A DNA stretch of 28,864 nt, taken from positions 1,199 through 30,062 of the forward strand of contig JAIVHQ010000208.1 of assembly GCA_020200995.1 (NCBI GenBank), read 5' to 3'. Both the position numbers and the translations under genes were made by a program. The notes beneath the pieces were generated by a model. The model was not told where the DNA came from, did no database searches, and saw only the letters and a program-made list of their open reading frames with translations. Below, piece by piece: positions 13,227-20,985 of this stretch (position 1 is its first letter; every line of letters begins with the position of its first letter). Source of the DNA: Flavobacteriales bacterium. GTDB taxonomy: Bacteria; Bacteroidota; Bacteroidia; Flavobacteriales_D; Cryomorphaceae.

Positions 13227-14507
13227 ATGTTGACACTACAGTATTTGCGCGAGCAAAAAGAAGAGGCCCTGAACCGACTTGCAAGGCGTTGCAATAAAGA
13301 ACTGGAAGGTTTTGTACATAAAGCCCTGGAGCTGGATATTGAGAAGCGAAAAATACTTTCAGAACTCGAAAACCTACAAGCTGAAGTCAACAAAGCTTCC
13401 AAGGAAATAGGTACCCTCATGCGCGACGGCAAGAAAGACGCTGCCGAAGCAATCAAAACCCGCGTGGCTGAAATTAAAAGCAGAACGCAAGACCTGAAAA
13501 CAGACCTCAACAGCGTGGATGGCGACCTGAACGCCGTGATGTACCAAATACCCAACGCTCCCCACAAGGATGTGCCCACAGGTAAAAGTGCTGAGGACAA
13601 CGAAGAAGTGTTCAGCGCCGGTAAGCTGCCCGAACTCGGTGAGCATGCCCTTCCCCACTGGGAACTCGCCGCCAAATATAAACTCATCGACTTTGAGATG
13701 GGCGTGAAAATCACCGGAGCGGGATTCCCCGTCTACACCGGTGCCGGGGCGCGGCTTCAGCGGGCCCTGATCAACTTTTTTCTCGATATGGCTTCCGAAG
13801 CGGGCTATGCAGAAGTGATTCCACCGCTTGTGGTCAACGAAGACTCGGGGATTGGCACCGGGCAGCTCCCCGACAAAGAGGGGCAGATGTACTACATCGG
13901 CGAAGACGACCTCTACCTCATCCCGACTGCTGAGGTGCCCGTCACCAACATGTTCAGGGACGTGATCCTCGACGAGGGTGACCTTCCGGTAAAAAAGTGC
14001 GGCTATACGCCATGCTTCAGGCGCGAAGCCGGCTCATATGGCAAGGACGTGCGCGGGCTCAACCGGCTCCACCAATTCGATAAGGTCGAAATCGTGCAGA
14101 TTGCACAGCCCGAAGAGAGCTATAAAGTACTAGGTGAAATGGTGGATCACGTAAAAACCCTTCTGGAAAAACTCGGCCTCCCCTACCGCATCCTGCGCCT
14201 TTGCGGAGGCGATATGGGCTTTGCGGCCGCCACCACCTACGATTTTGAAGTGTACAGCGCCGCCCAGGACAAATGGCTTGAAGTAAGCTCAGTGTCTAAC
14301 TTTGAAGCTTTCCAAAGCAACCGCCTCAAATGCCGTTACCGCAAGGCGGGCGAGAAGAAAACGGAGCTCGTTCACACCCTCAACGGCTCGGCCCTTGCAC
14401 TCCCGAGGATTCTGGCAGCCCTGCTGGAAAACAACCAGGACGAAAGCGGGATCGCCGTCCCGGAAGTGCTTGTTTCTTACACAGGATTTGAACGCATCGA
14501 AGGATGA
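13227..14507 (+). CDS. serS: Seryl-tRNA synthetase
   Basis: 426-aa class II synthetase that charges tRNA-Ser. The N-terminal long coiled-coil arm that binds the tRNA spans about residues 28-105. Motif 2 is FRREAGSYGKDVRGLNRLHQ, and motif 3 ends in LNGSALALPRILAALLEN. The serine pocket TAEVPVTN and YSAAQDKWLEVSSVSNFEAF are present. Length is typical. The stop overlaps the next lipoprotein gene by ATGA. Confidence 0.97.
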   Translation: MLTLQYLREQKEEALNRLARRCNKELEGFVHKALELDIEKRKILSELENLQAEVNKASKEIGTLMRDGKKDAAEAIKTRVAEIKSRTQDLKTDLNSVDGDLNAVMYQIPNAPHKDVPTGKSAEDNEEVFSAGKLPELGEHALPHWELAAKYKLIDFEMGVKITGAGFPVYTGAGARLQRALINFFLDMASEAGYAEVIPPLVVNEDSGIGTGQLPDKEGQMYYIGEDDLYLIPTAEVPVTNMFRDVILDEGDLPVKKCGYTPCFRREAGSYGKDVRGLNRLHQFDKVEIVQIAQPEESYKVLGEMVDHVKTLLEKLGLPYRILRLCGGDMGFAAATTYDFEVYSAAQDKWLEVSSVSNFEAFQSNRLKCRYRKAGEKKTELVHTLNGSALALPRILAALLENNQDESGIAVPEVLVSYTGFERIEG

Positions 14508-15058
14508 AGCGCTTTACCTGCATAGCGGTACTGGCTATACTGGTAACGGCTTGCGGCATAGGCGGGCATTACCGCACCGAGGTGGACGCCAATAATGTGA
14601 CCGTCCAAAGCCTCGAAGAATCCATCACCGCGCTTGAGGAATTCGACGACAGTGCCATCAATGAATCCCGGAGCAACCGTCTGGATCGTTTGCAAACCCT
14701 CGAAGCAGCGCTGAAAGTAGAAGGCCACATCTTGACTGCCGAAGAAGCCCAAGCCCTCGCTGATCTCAGCGCGATGGGTGAACCTTATCATCCATTCAGC
14801 GTTGAATCAGGAATTGTAAGTTCAAAGCTGAGGCGATCACACAATCAACTCAAGGCACTGAACCACGACCTGGAAAGCAATCTTTTGCCTTCCGACAGCG
14901 TTAGGTACCTGGTGAACCACGAACGCCGGTTTGCTGCGAAGGCTCTGGCCGAAGCCGAAAAGGTGATGAACCATGCAGATGAAGAAATGGCAGCCAAAGC
15001 AGTCTGGCATCAAAAAATGGACAGCCTGGAACAGAATTTGATCCACGAGCAGAAATGA
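14504..15058 (+). CDS. Uncharacterised lipoprotein coupled to serS
   Basis: 184 aa, not recognised. The N-terminus MKRFTCIAVLAILVTAC is a lipoprotein signal peptide with Cys17 as lipidation site. The mature part is largely alpha-helical, Leu/Glu/Ala-rich and likely coiled coil (QSLEESITALEEF; RLQTLEAALKVEG; KALAEAEKVMNHADEEMAAK). No enzyme motif is visible. It overlaps serS upstream and the TPR gene downstream by 4 bp each (ATGA), so it is translationally coupled to both. A structural envelope role with the TPR protein is a reasonable guess, no more. Confidence 0.75.
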   Translation: MKRFTCIAVLAILVTACGIGGHYRTEVDANNVTVQSLEESITALEEFDDSAINESRSNRLDRLQTLEAALKVEGHILTAEEAQALADLSAMGEPYHPFSVESGIVSSKLRRSHNQLKALNHDLESNLLPSDSVRYLVNHERRFAAKALAEAEKVMNHADEEMAAKAVWHQKMDSLEQNLIHEQK

Positions 15059-16908
15059 AGAGACTTTACATCTTATTTACGCTTCTTATTTTTTCAGCAG
15101 CACCTGCCCTTTCACAAGGCACCAGTGATGAGCAACTGGCTGCTTACTATTTCGAATCGGGCGAATTTGAAAAAGCTAGACTCTACTACGAAAAGCTCTA
15201 CGATACGAATCCAGGAAGCGCCAATTTTACCGCCCTCTTTCAATCACTCACAGAACTTAAGGAGTACAAAGATGCGGAGAAGCTCGTGAAAAAGCACATG
15301 AAGCGCTTCAAATCCAACATTTACTACATCGACCTGGGAGGGCTGTACGAGCTCACCGGCGATGATAAAGAAGCAAGCAAAGCGTATCAAGAGGCTATCG
15401 ACAACCTGCCCGCCAGTCAAGGTATGATCATCCGCACAGCCAATGAATTTATTAGACGAAACAAGCTGGAACTGGCGCTCGAAACCTACAAGGAGGGCAA
15501 GAAAATGCTCGATGGGAAGTATCCCTTCAGCTACGAAATAGCGAGCCTGTATGGTACCATGGGCGACAAAGAGCGGATGATTTCCGAGTACCTCGACCTG
15601 ATCAGCTTCAATACGGCCTACCTCCAAACCGTGCAGAATGCCTTAAACCGAAGCATGGACCTCAACGAAGAAAACGACGAGACCGACTTTTTGAGAAAAG
15701 AGCTGCTGCGCAGGGTACAAAAAGACCCGGGAGAAACCACGTTTGCAGAAATGCTCACCTGGCTGTTTCTCCAAAAGCGGGACTTCAACTCGGCTTATGT
15801 TCAACTCAAAGCCATTGACAAGCGCCTTAATGAAGACGGACAGCGCGTGCTGAATCTCGCGACATTGTCAATGAACAACGGGGCATATGAAGTGGCCTCG
15901 AAATGCTACAAATATGTAGCTGAAAAAGGAAGGGACAACAATTATTACGTCTATGCAAGAGCGGGTGAACTTCGTGCCGATTTTGAAACTTCACGTAGAA
16001 ACTACCCCGTCGACACCGCTGAGCTGAAAGGACTCCGTGAGCGTTATGAATCCGCCATCGCAGAGCTCGGAAACCAGCGGGAGTCGGTGAACATGTTTCG
16101 TCAAAAAGCCAAACTCGAAGGCTTTTACCTCAACGATATGCTCGCTGCCACCATTACCCTCAACGAAGTCCTCGACATGCCTGGTCTACCCTCACAAACC
16201 CGTGCTGAGATCAAACTTGAACTCGCAGAAATCCTCGTGGCCCGCGATTATATCTGGGACGCCTCTCTGCTTGCCTCACAGGTAGACAAAGCTTTCAAAC
16301 AAGACCTGATCGGATTTGAGGCCAAATTGCTCAATGCACGCATCAGTTACTACGTGGGCGATTTTGAATGGGCGCAGGCCCAACTGGATGTCCTCAAGGG
16401 AAGCACCTCGAAGCTCATCAGCAACGATGCCATGCGGCTCTCACTGCTGATCACCGACAACCTCAACCTCGACACCATCCTCGATCCGATGATCAAATTT
16501 GCCCGGGCCGACCTGATGACCCTCCAAAACCGTTTTGCGGAAGCTGAGGCTACATTGGACAGCATTACCTCCCTTTATCCCTATCACTCAATCACCGACG
16601 ATGTACTGATGCAAAAGGGGAAAATAGCTGAAGCCAAAGGAAATATTGAGGGTGCCATTGAGTATTACGGCCGTGTCACTTCCGAACACTACTTCGATAT
16701 CGTTGCTGATGACGCCTTGTTTCGCATGGCAGAACTCTACGAGGAGAAACTCGATGATGAAACTAATGCAGGCGAATTGTACCGCACACTCATCACCGAT
16801 TTTCCCGGAAGCCTGTTCGTAGTCGAAGCCCGAAAAAGATTGCGCAGAATCAGGGGTGACTCACCCGAAAATATTCCGAGCAGGATAGAAAAAGACAAGG
16901 TACCCTGA
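15055..16908 (+). CDS. Secreted or periplasmic tetratricopeptide repeat protein, 617 aa
   Basis: A cleavable signal peptide (MKRLYILFTLLIFSAAPALS, cut near residue 20) and then TPR units over nearly the whole length. Examples are LAAYYFESGEFEKARLYYEK near the N-terminus and KIAEAKGNIEGAIEYYGRVT near the C-terminus, the latter followed by a YbgF/TolA-like TPR pair with DALFRMAELYEEKL and FPGSLFVVEARKRLRRIRG. It is a scaffold protein of the periplasm or outer membrane. The family occurs in Bacteroidota; its function is unknown. It is the last gene of the serS unit, and there is no obvious terminator in the 54 bases before convergent MFS gene. Confidence 0.82.
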   Translation: MKRLYILFTLLIFSAAPALSQGTSDEQLAAYYFESGEFEKARLYYEKLYDTNPGSANFTALFQSLTELKEYKDAEKLVKKHMKRFKSNIYYIDLGGLYELTGDDKEASKAYQEAIDNLPASQGMIIRTANEFIRRNKLELALETYKEGKKMLDGKYPFSYEIASLYGTMGDKERMISEYLDLISFNTAYLQTVQNALNRSMDLNEENDETDFLRKELLRRVQKDPGETTFAEMLTWLFLQKRDFNSAYVQLKAIDKRLNEDGQRVLNLATLSMNNGAYEVASKCYKYVAEKGRDNNYYVYARAGELRADFETSRRNYPVDTAELKGLRERYESAIAELGNQRESVNMFRQKAKLEGFYLNDMLAATITLNEVLDMPGLPSQTRAEIKLELAEILVARDYIWDASLLASQVDKAFKQDLIGFEAKLLNARISYYVGDFEWAQAQLDVLKGSTSKLISNDAMRLSLLITDNLNLDTILDPMIKFARADLMTLQNRFAEAEATLDSITSLYPYHSITDDVLMQKGKIAEAKGNIEGAIEYYGRVTSEHYFDIVADDALFRMAELYEEKLDDETNAGELYRTLITDFPGSLFVVEARKRLRRIRGDSPENIPSRIEKDKVP

Positions 16909-16962
16909 TTGACAAAGAAATTCTAATCTTCTATTGCGCTTGAACCGTTTTACAGAAGCATC

Positions 16963-18153
16963 TCAATAACGGTCCACCATTTTTCTCAAAATAAAGTAGG
17001 AGACAATGCTCGTGCCTATGCCGATGTATCCCACTGTCGTGAAATTTGACAGGGTGCCGTCGGGAAGTTCGTAAATGATAAGCCCCGCGCAGTAGGCAGC
17101 AATGCCCTGCCCCAGGCTCACTGCCACAGACCTGATGCTCATGAAGGTGCCCCGATAATCAGGATGTGCCGTAGCCACCACCAGTGCAGATGCGGGAATC
17201 ATCCTGCCGGCGGCAAATACGAAGAACATGCTCGAAAAAATCAACACGTAAGCGATGGGAATCGGCTCCATGTGGGTAATGGCATAAATCGGAATGAGCG
17301 AAAGCAGCATGAGTACCCCGAAAGTGCGGTGTTTTCCCCGACGGTCGGCAATCTTACCAAACCAAGGTGATGTAAACACAGTCAATGAGCCGCCGGCGAG
17401 GTAGATGTATGTCAGCTCAATCTCTTTAAAACCGACGTTGGCCACCATGTAGGGTGAGATGAAAGGAATGATGCTGAACTGACCGAAAACGATCAGGACC
17501 ATAAAGAGGAGGGCGAGCAATTGATTGCGATCGGTGATTACAGCTTTGATTCCCTTGATGGAATTGTGCATCAAGCTTCCCGATCGGCCCATGTGCGCAT
17601 TTACGGCGGGAATCATTTTCCAGGCGAGTATGTAGAGCAGCATGGAAAATCCTGCAATCATGAAAAAAGCAAAGCGCCATCCAAAAGTAGTTCCGATTAG
17701 GAGGCCGAGGGGAACCCCCAGTGAAGCGGCGGCCGAAAAACCCGTCATCACAATTCCGATCGCCTTGCCACGCTTCGGACCGGGCACCAGGTCGCCCACA
17801 ATGGCGAGCAAGAGAGCCCCGATGATGCCCCCAAACAGGCCGGTCAGCGCCCGGGCGGCGAGAAGCAAATAAATATTCGGTGCCAGCCCCACCAAAAATG
17901 TGGCAGCAATAAACCCGGCATACATAAATAGCAAAGCCTTACGCCGATCGAATGCATCGAGAAAGAAAATGGCCGCAAAACCCGAGACTGCCGCTGAAAA
18001 CGTGTATGATGAAATCACGGCACTCCACATCTCGGGGCCGATATCGAAAATGCGCTTGAACTGCGGTCCGAGCGGCATCATGATCATAAAGTCCATGATC
18101 GTGGTGAAGCTGATTCCCGCCAGCACAAACGGCAAAAATCGTTCGTTTTTCAT
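16963..18153 (-). CDS. Major facilitator superfamily transporter
   Basis: 396-aa inner-membrane transporter with about twelve helices. It begins MKNERFLPFVLAGISFTTIM with MPLGPQF, a pattern of a Bacteroidota MFS group. FFLDAFDRRKALLF is the loop 2-3 signature and GKIADRRGKHRTFG the symmetric loop 8-9. It resembles DHA1-type efflux carriers (sugar or drug), but the substrate cannot be assigned. Antisense ORFs through this region are shadows. A TAAATTTG box lies nine bases upstream of the start (see findings). Confidence 0.88.
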   Translation of the reverse strand: MKNERFLPFVLAGISFTTIMDFMIMMPLGPQFKRIFDIGPEMWSAVISSYTFSAAVSGFAAIFFLDAFDRRKALLFMYAGFIAATFLVGLAPNIYLLLAARALTGLFGGIIGALLLAIVGDLVPGPKRGKAIGIVMTGFSAAASLGVPLGLLIGTTFGWRFAFFMIAGFSMLLYILAWKMIPAVNAHMGRSGSLMHNSIKGIKAVITDRNQLLALLFMVLIVFGQFSIIPFISPYMVANVGFKEIELTYIYLAGGSLTVFTSPWFGKIADRRGKHRTFGVLMLLSLIPIYAITHMEPIPIAYVLIFSSMFFVFAAGRMIPASALVVATAHPDYRGTFMSIRSVAVSLGQGIAAYCAGLIIYELPDGTLSNFTTVGYIGIGTSIVSYFILRKMVDRY

Positions 18154-18334
18154 TTCGGCTGCAAATTTACGGCGGGCCCTCCTCGAAAGCTATCAGCAAA
18201 TGTGATGCGAATATAGCTAACGGGTATTGGGCATGAGAATATCACAGCGGAAGTAACACGTCACCTGACCCCTTGTTTTAAAGAAAGCCAAAAAATATTG
18301 ATAACCAGTTAACTGATAGAACGAGAAACGATGG

Positions 18335-19024
18335 TCAGCACTCAAGCTTGAAACCCACGCCGTGCACATTGGCGATATTAACAGCATCATCATCGCCGAG
18401 GTATTTTCGCAATTTGGTAATAAACACATCGAGACTTCGGCCTACGAAATAACTGTCTTCACCCCAAACAATGGTGGTGATGAGCTCTCGTTCGACAACC
18501 TTATTCCTCCGCTCGCTGAGCAGTTTGAGTATGCCGGCTTCCTTTCTGGTGAGGGTGCGGCTTTGGCCGTCGGCAGTAAGCTCGAAATTGTCGGCATCAA
18601 ATCGGTACATGCCGATCTCAAAAACGGAAGGAACGGGTTCGGAGCCCATTCCCGTGGTACGCCTCAAAATGGCCTCGATGCGCAGGAGAAATTCTTCGTT
18701 GCTGAAAGGTTTTGTGATGTAATCGTCGGCGCCGCTTTTGAATCCCTCCACCTTGTCAGTGGTCATGGATTTGGCGGTCAGAAATACAATGGGCACATCG
18801 GTATTGATCTTGCGGATGTCGCGAGCGAGTTCAAATCCGTCTTTTTTGGGCATCATCACATCGAGCACGCAAATGTCATAGGATCGATCGCTGAATTGCT
18901 TTAATGCTTCGTGGCCGTCGCGACAGAGGTGCACCGTGTAGCCATTTTCGCGGAGCGTGTCCTGAATCACAAACCCCAGCCCCGGATCATCCTCTGCCAG
19001 AAGTATCGCAATGTCTTTCTTCAT
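18335..19024 (-). CDS. OmpR-family response regulator, RprY-like
   Basis: 229 aa. The receiver domain (about 1-120) has acidic pocket EDD at 11-13, phospho-acceptor Asp55 in CVLDVMMPKKDGF, the FLTAK Thr/Ser switch and TKPFSNEEF with the conserved Lys. The C-terminal winged helix (about 135-229) includes LTRKEAGILKLLSERRNKVV and GRSLDVFITKLRKYLGDD. Layout and sequence resemble RprY of Bacteroides, hence the label, without proof of orthology. It is encoded right after the kinase with a 4-bp ATGA overlap, so the pair is one two-component system. Confidence 0.93.
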   Translation of the reverse strand: MKKDIAILLAEDDPGLGFVIQDTLRENGYTVHLCRDGHEALKQFSDRSYDICVLDVMMPKKDGFELARDIRKINTDVPIVFLTAKSMTTDKVEGFKSGADDYITKPFSNEEFLLRIEAILRRTTGMGSEPVPSVFEIGMYRFDADNFELTADGQSRTLTRKEAGILKLLSERRNKVVERELITTIVWGEDSYFVGRSLDVFITKLRKYLGDDDAVNIANVHGVGFKLEC

Positions 19025-20358
19025 TTCCGCGAATTTACGGGAAGTTTGACAGTAAACGTCGTTCCCTTGTGCTCTGTACTTTCCACATCGATTTTTCCGT
19101 CGTGGGCGCGAATCATCTCCTTTACGTAAAACAAGCCGAGCCCAAAACCTTTCACATCATGCCGATTGCCCGTCGGCACACGGTAGAATTTATCGAAAAT
19201 ATAGGGGATCGATTTCTTGGGAATACCGATGCCCCGATCGCTGACGGTGAGCACGAGGTAGCGCCCTTCATTGTGCGTGGATACTGTCACCTCAGCTGTG
19301 TCAGCGCTGTACTTAATGGCATTGTCGAGGAGGTTGTGAACGATGTTACCGATGTGCACCTGATCTGCCATGAGCCTGTGCACAGCTGCTTCGAGCCGAA
19401 GTTCTATTTTCAGATCGCCGTTGCTGAACACCATTTCAAGGGCGGCTTTGGCTTCGGTAACAATGGTGTGCAAGTCGATTTCTTCTTTTTGGAGGCGCAC
19501 CTTGTCTTTATCAAGGGCGGCGAGCTGAAGCACTTTTTCGACCTGGAGTCGCAGCCTTTTGTTCTCGCTAAAAATGAGCTGTGCGTATTTTCGAAGGCGC
19601 TCCGGTTGTGTCGAGATTTTATCACTCATCAAAACTTCACCCGCGAGCGAGATGGTGGAAATAGGGGTCTTCAACTCGTGGGTCATGTTGTTAATGAAGT
19701 CGGTCTTCATTTCCGAAAGGCGTTTTTGACGCAGAATGATGTAGACCGAATAAGCAAAAAACACAAACACGATGAGGCTGATGATGGCTGAAAATGCCCA
19801 CGAAGACACCGGCCTGCCTTTGGCTTCCATGGTAAACGGTTCCCTGTGCGGAAAGAAAACACCAAAATAGTGGCCGTCCTTGTCCCATTTAATTTGAGGA
19901 GCCTCTCCGCCCCTTCGCTCGGGTGCCACGGTGTCGGCGAGAGCCACGTAATTGCCATACACAATACTGTCGGTAAAGCAATCGTACACACCGTATTCAA
20001 AATTCTCCATGATGTTGCGCTGCTCAAACTCGCGCTGCAGGAGGCTCTCGAGGAGGTAAGGATGGACAGTATCGTTGATGGCTACGGTGAAGTAATTCGG
20101 ACGCACCTGCTTCACCGCCTCAAAAAGCTTGGCGGGGTCGTTGTTGATGGTAAGGATTTCGTTTGCCACATTGGTCAGCGCGATGGTGACCCGGTCGTTG
20201 AACTGCTTGGCCTCGGCGAGCGATTGCGCTTTACGAAGATCTATTTGGCTTTGGCGCACCTCAAATGCCTTGTCGAGCCAGTAAATCTGGGTGGCAATAA
20301 TACCCGCCACCGAGAGGGTGGCCAGCAGCAAGAGTATTCCAATCAGGCGGCGGCTCAT
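19021..20358 (-). CDS. Sensor histidine kinase, RprX-like
   Basis: 445-aa membrane kinase. TM1 is at about residues 6-26 and TM2 at about 188-208, with a periplasmic sensor region of about 160 residues between them. The H-box is NNMTHELKTPISTI with His227, the N-box is LLDNAIKYS, G1 is DRGIGIP, and the F/G2 region is FDKFYRVPTGNRHDVKGFGL then GLFYVKEM. All catalytic boxes are intact. The periplasmic part has no recognised ligand domain, so the signal is unknown. It is translationally coupled to the downstream regulator. A terminator (20446-20467) and repeat copy C lie upstream, so transcription must begin between about 20359 and 20445. Confidence 0.93.
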   Translation of the reverse strand: MSRRLIGILLLLATLSVAGIIATQIYWLDKAFEVRQSQIDLRKAQSLAEAKQFNDRVTIALTNVANEILTINNDPAKLFEAVKQVRPNYFTVAINDTVHPYLLESLLQREFEQRNIMENFEYGVYDCFTDSIVYGNYVALADTVAPERRGGEAPQIKWDKDGHYFGVFFPHREPFTMEAKGRPVSSWAFSAIISLIVFVFFAYSVYIILRQKRLSEMKTDFINNMTHELKTPISTISLAGEVLMSDKISTQPERLRKYAQLIFSENKRLRLQVEKVLQLAALDKDKVRLQKEEIDLHTIVTEAKAALEMVFSNGDLKIELRLEAAVHRLMADQVHIGNIVHNLLDNAIKYSADTAEVTVSTHNEGRYLVLTVSDRGIGIPKKSIPYIFDKFYRVPTGNRHDVKGFGLGLFYVKEMIRAHDGKIDVESTEHKGTTFTVKLPVNSRK

Positions 20359-20445
20359 GGTGCTAATTTACGCTAAGCCCGTTTAGAAAAAAACCATTTA
20401 ACAGGCGGTTAACAGCGGGATGCTGCCCCACTCGCCCTGCGACAC

Positions 20446-20467
20446 AAAAAAACCGGCTCAAAGCCGG
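20446..20467 (-). terminator. Rho-independent terminator upstream of the kinase gene
   Basis: On the - strand CCGGCT-TTG-AGCCGG is followed at once by seven Ts. It would stop transcripts entering from the groEL side, about 190 bases after the end of the short ORF at 20659-20835, and insulates the two-component operon. It is one of the features filling the 627-base stretch between groEL and the kinase. Confidence 0.75.
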
Positions 20468-20509
20468 CTCTGTGAACGGTGGTTCATGTAGTGTCTGACC
20501 ATGAAGCCA

Positions 20510-20660
20510 AGAGGCTGATTCAAAAGTTCATTATCAAGTCCTCGGACCAAGCCACAGGCATGGGCGCACGCAGGGTTGAAAAGCAAAGAGTCCCGCCGCG
20601 GCGGGATGACTGCCTAAGAAATAAGTGCAAGGCAGTTAGCGGACTTTCTGAACAGCCACT
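20510..20660 (+). repeat. Dispersed foldback repeat, copy C
   Basis: A 151-bp element with terminal inverted repeats. The left end AGAGGCTGATTCAAAAGTTC (20510-20529) pairs with the right end 20641-20660, whose reverse complement is AGTGGCTGTTCAGAAAGTCC. Inside is the perfect 16-bp palindrome TCCCGCCGCGGCGGGA (20591-20606). An ACTGCC/GGCAGT hairpin lies around 20609-20636. The element shares 27-, 17- and 20-bp exact blocks with copy A. Its right end abuts the TAG stop of the short ORF on the other strand. The element has no coding capacity. Confidence 0.75.
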
Positions 20661-20835
20661 ATGTGGTGCGGTGTTTCCTTTGGCGTATGAGTGTGCAAAT
20701 TCTGATCACATCGAGTCCGTTGGAGTAGCGGGTGCAATTCAAGCGAATCACTTCCCCCATAATTTCGTTCTCGGGGATTCGCATTAATTTTTTGAAATCG
20801 CTCACATGAAGTCCCGAAAGTTGTTTGGTTTCCAT
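20659..20835 (-). CDS. Short hypothetical ORF (58 aa), possibly a gene remnant
   Basis: From the ATG at 20835 the protein begins METKQLSGLHVSDFKKLMRI, continues PENEIMGEVIRLNC, and ends RQRKHRTT. Composition is protein-like (charged, mixed, few rare residues), and the same frame stays open and protein-like upstream for at least 40 codons (RWIQVKRNEIEQKNWVA just before the ATG) into the groEL terminator, without a start codon. I do not recognise the family. This looks like either a small real gene or the 3' end of a gene whose front was lost. The TAG stop is formed at the edge of repeat copy C, as if the repeat inserted at or replaced its end. Confidence 0.35.
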   Translation of the reverse strand: METKQLSGLHVSDFKKLMRIPENEIMGEVIRLNCTRYSNGLDVIRICTLIRQRKHRTT

Positions 20836-20930
20836 AGCTACCCAATTTTTCTGTTCAATCTCATTTCTTTTAACCTGAATCCATCGGTAAAGGTTACATC
20901 TCCCACCCGGAAACGGTACAACAAACCACG

Positions 20931-20961
20931 AAAAAACCCCTCCTTGCGGGAGGGGTTTTTT
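20931..20961 (-). terminator. Rho-independent terminator after groEL
   Basis: AAAAAACCCCTCC and GGAGGGGTTTTTT are perfect 13-bp complements around a five-base loop (20944-20948). It lies 25 bases past the groEL stop and ends the groES-groEL transcript. Confidence 0.9.
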
Positions 20962-20985
20962 GTTAAGCTTTGAACGGTGTGATGT

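Noticed and set aside
18904..19791. 295-aa + strand ORF
   Set aside because: Antisense shadow of the histidine kinase, whose H, N and G boxes are on the - strand.
20636..20845. 69-aa ORF in another frame of the groEL-kinase gap
   Set aside because: The overlapping 58-aa frame has a more protein-like composition and extends coherently upstream; this one does not.
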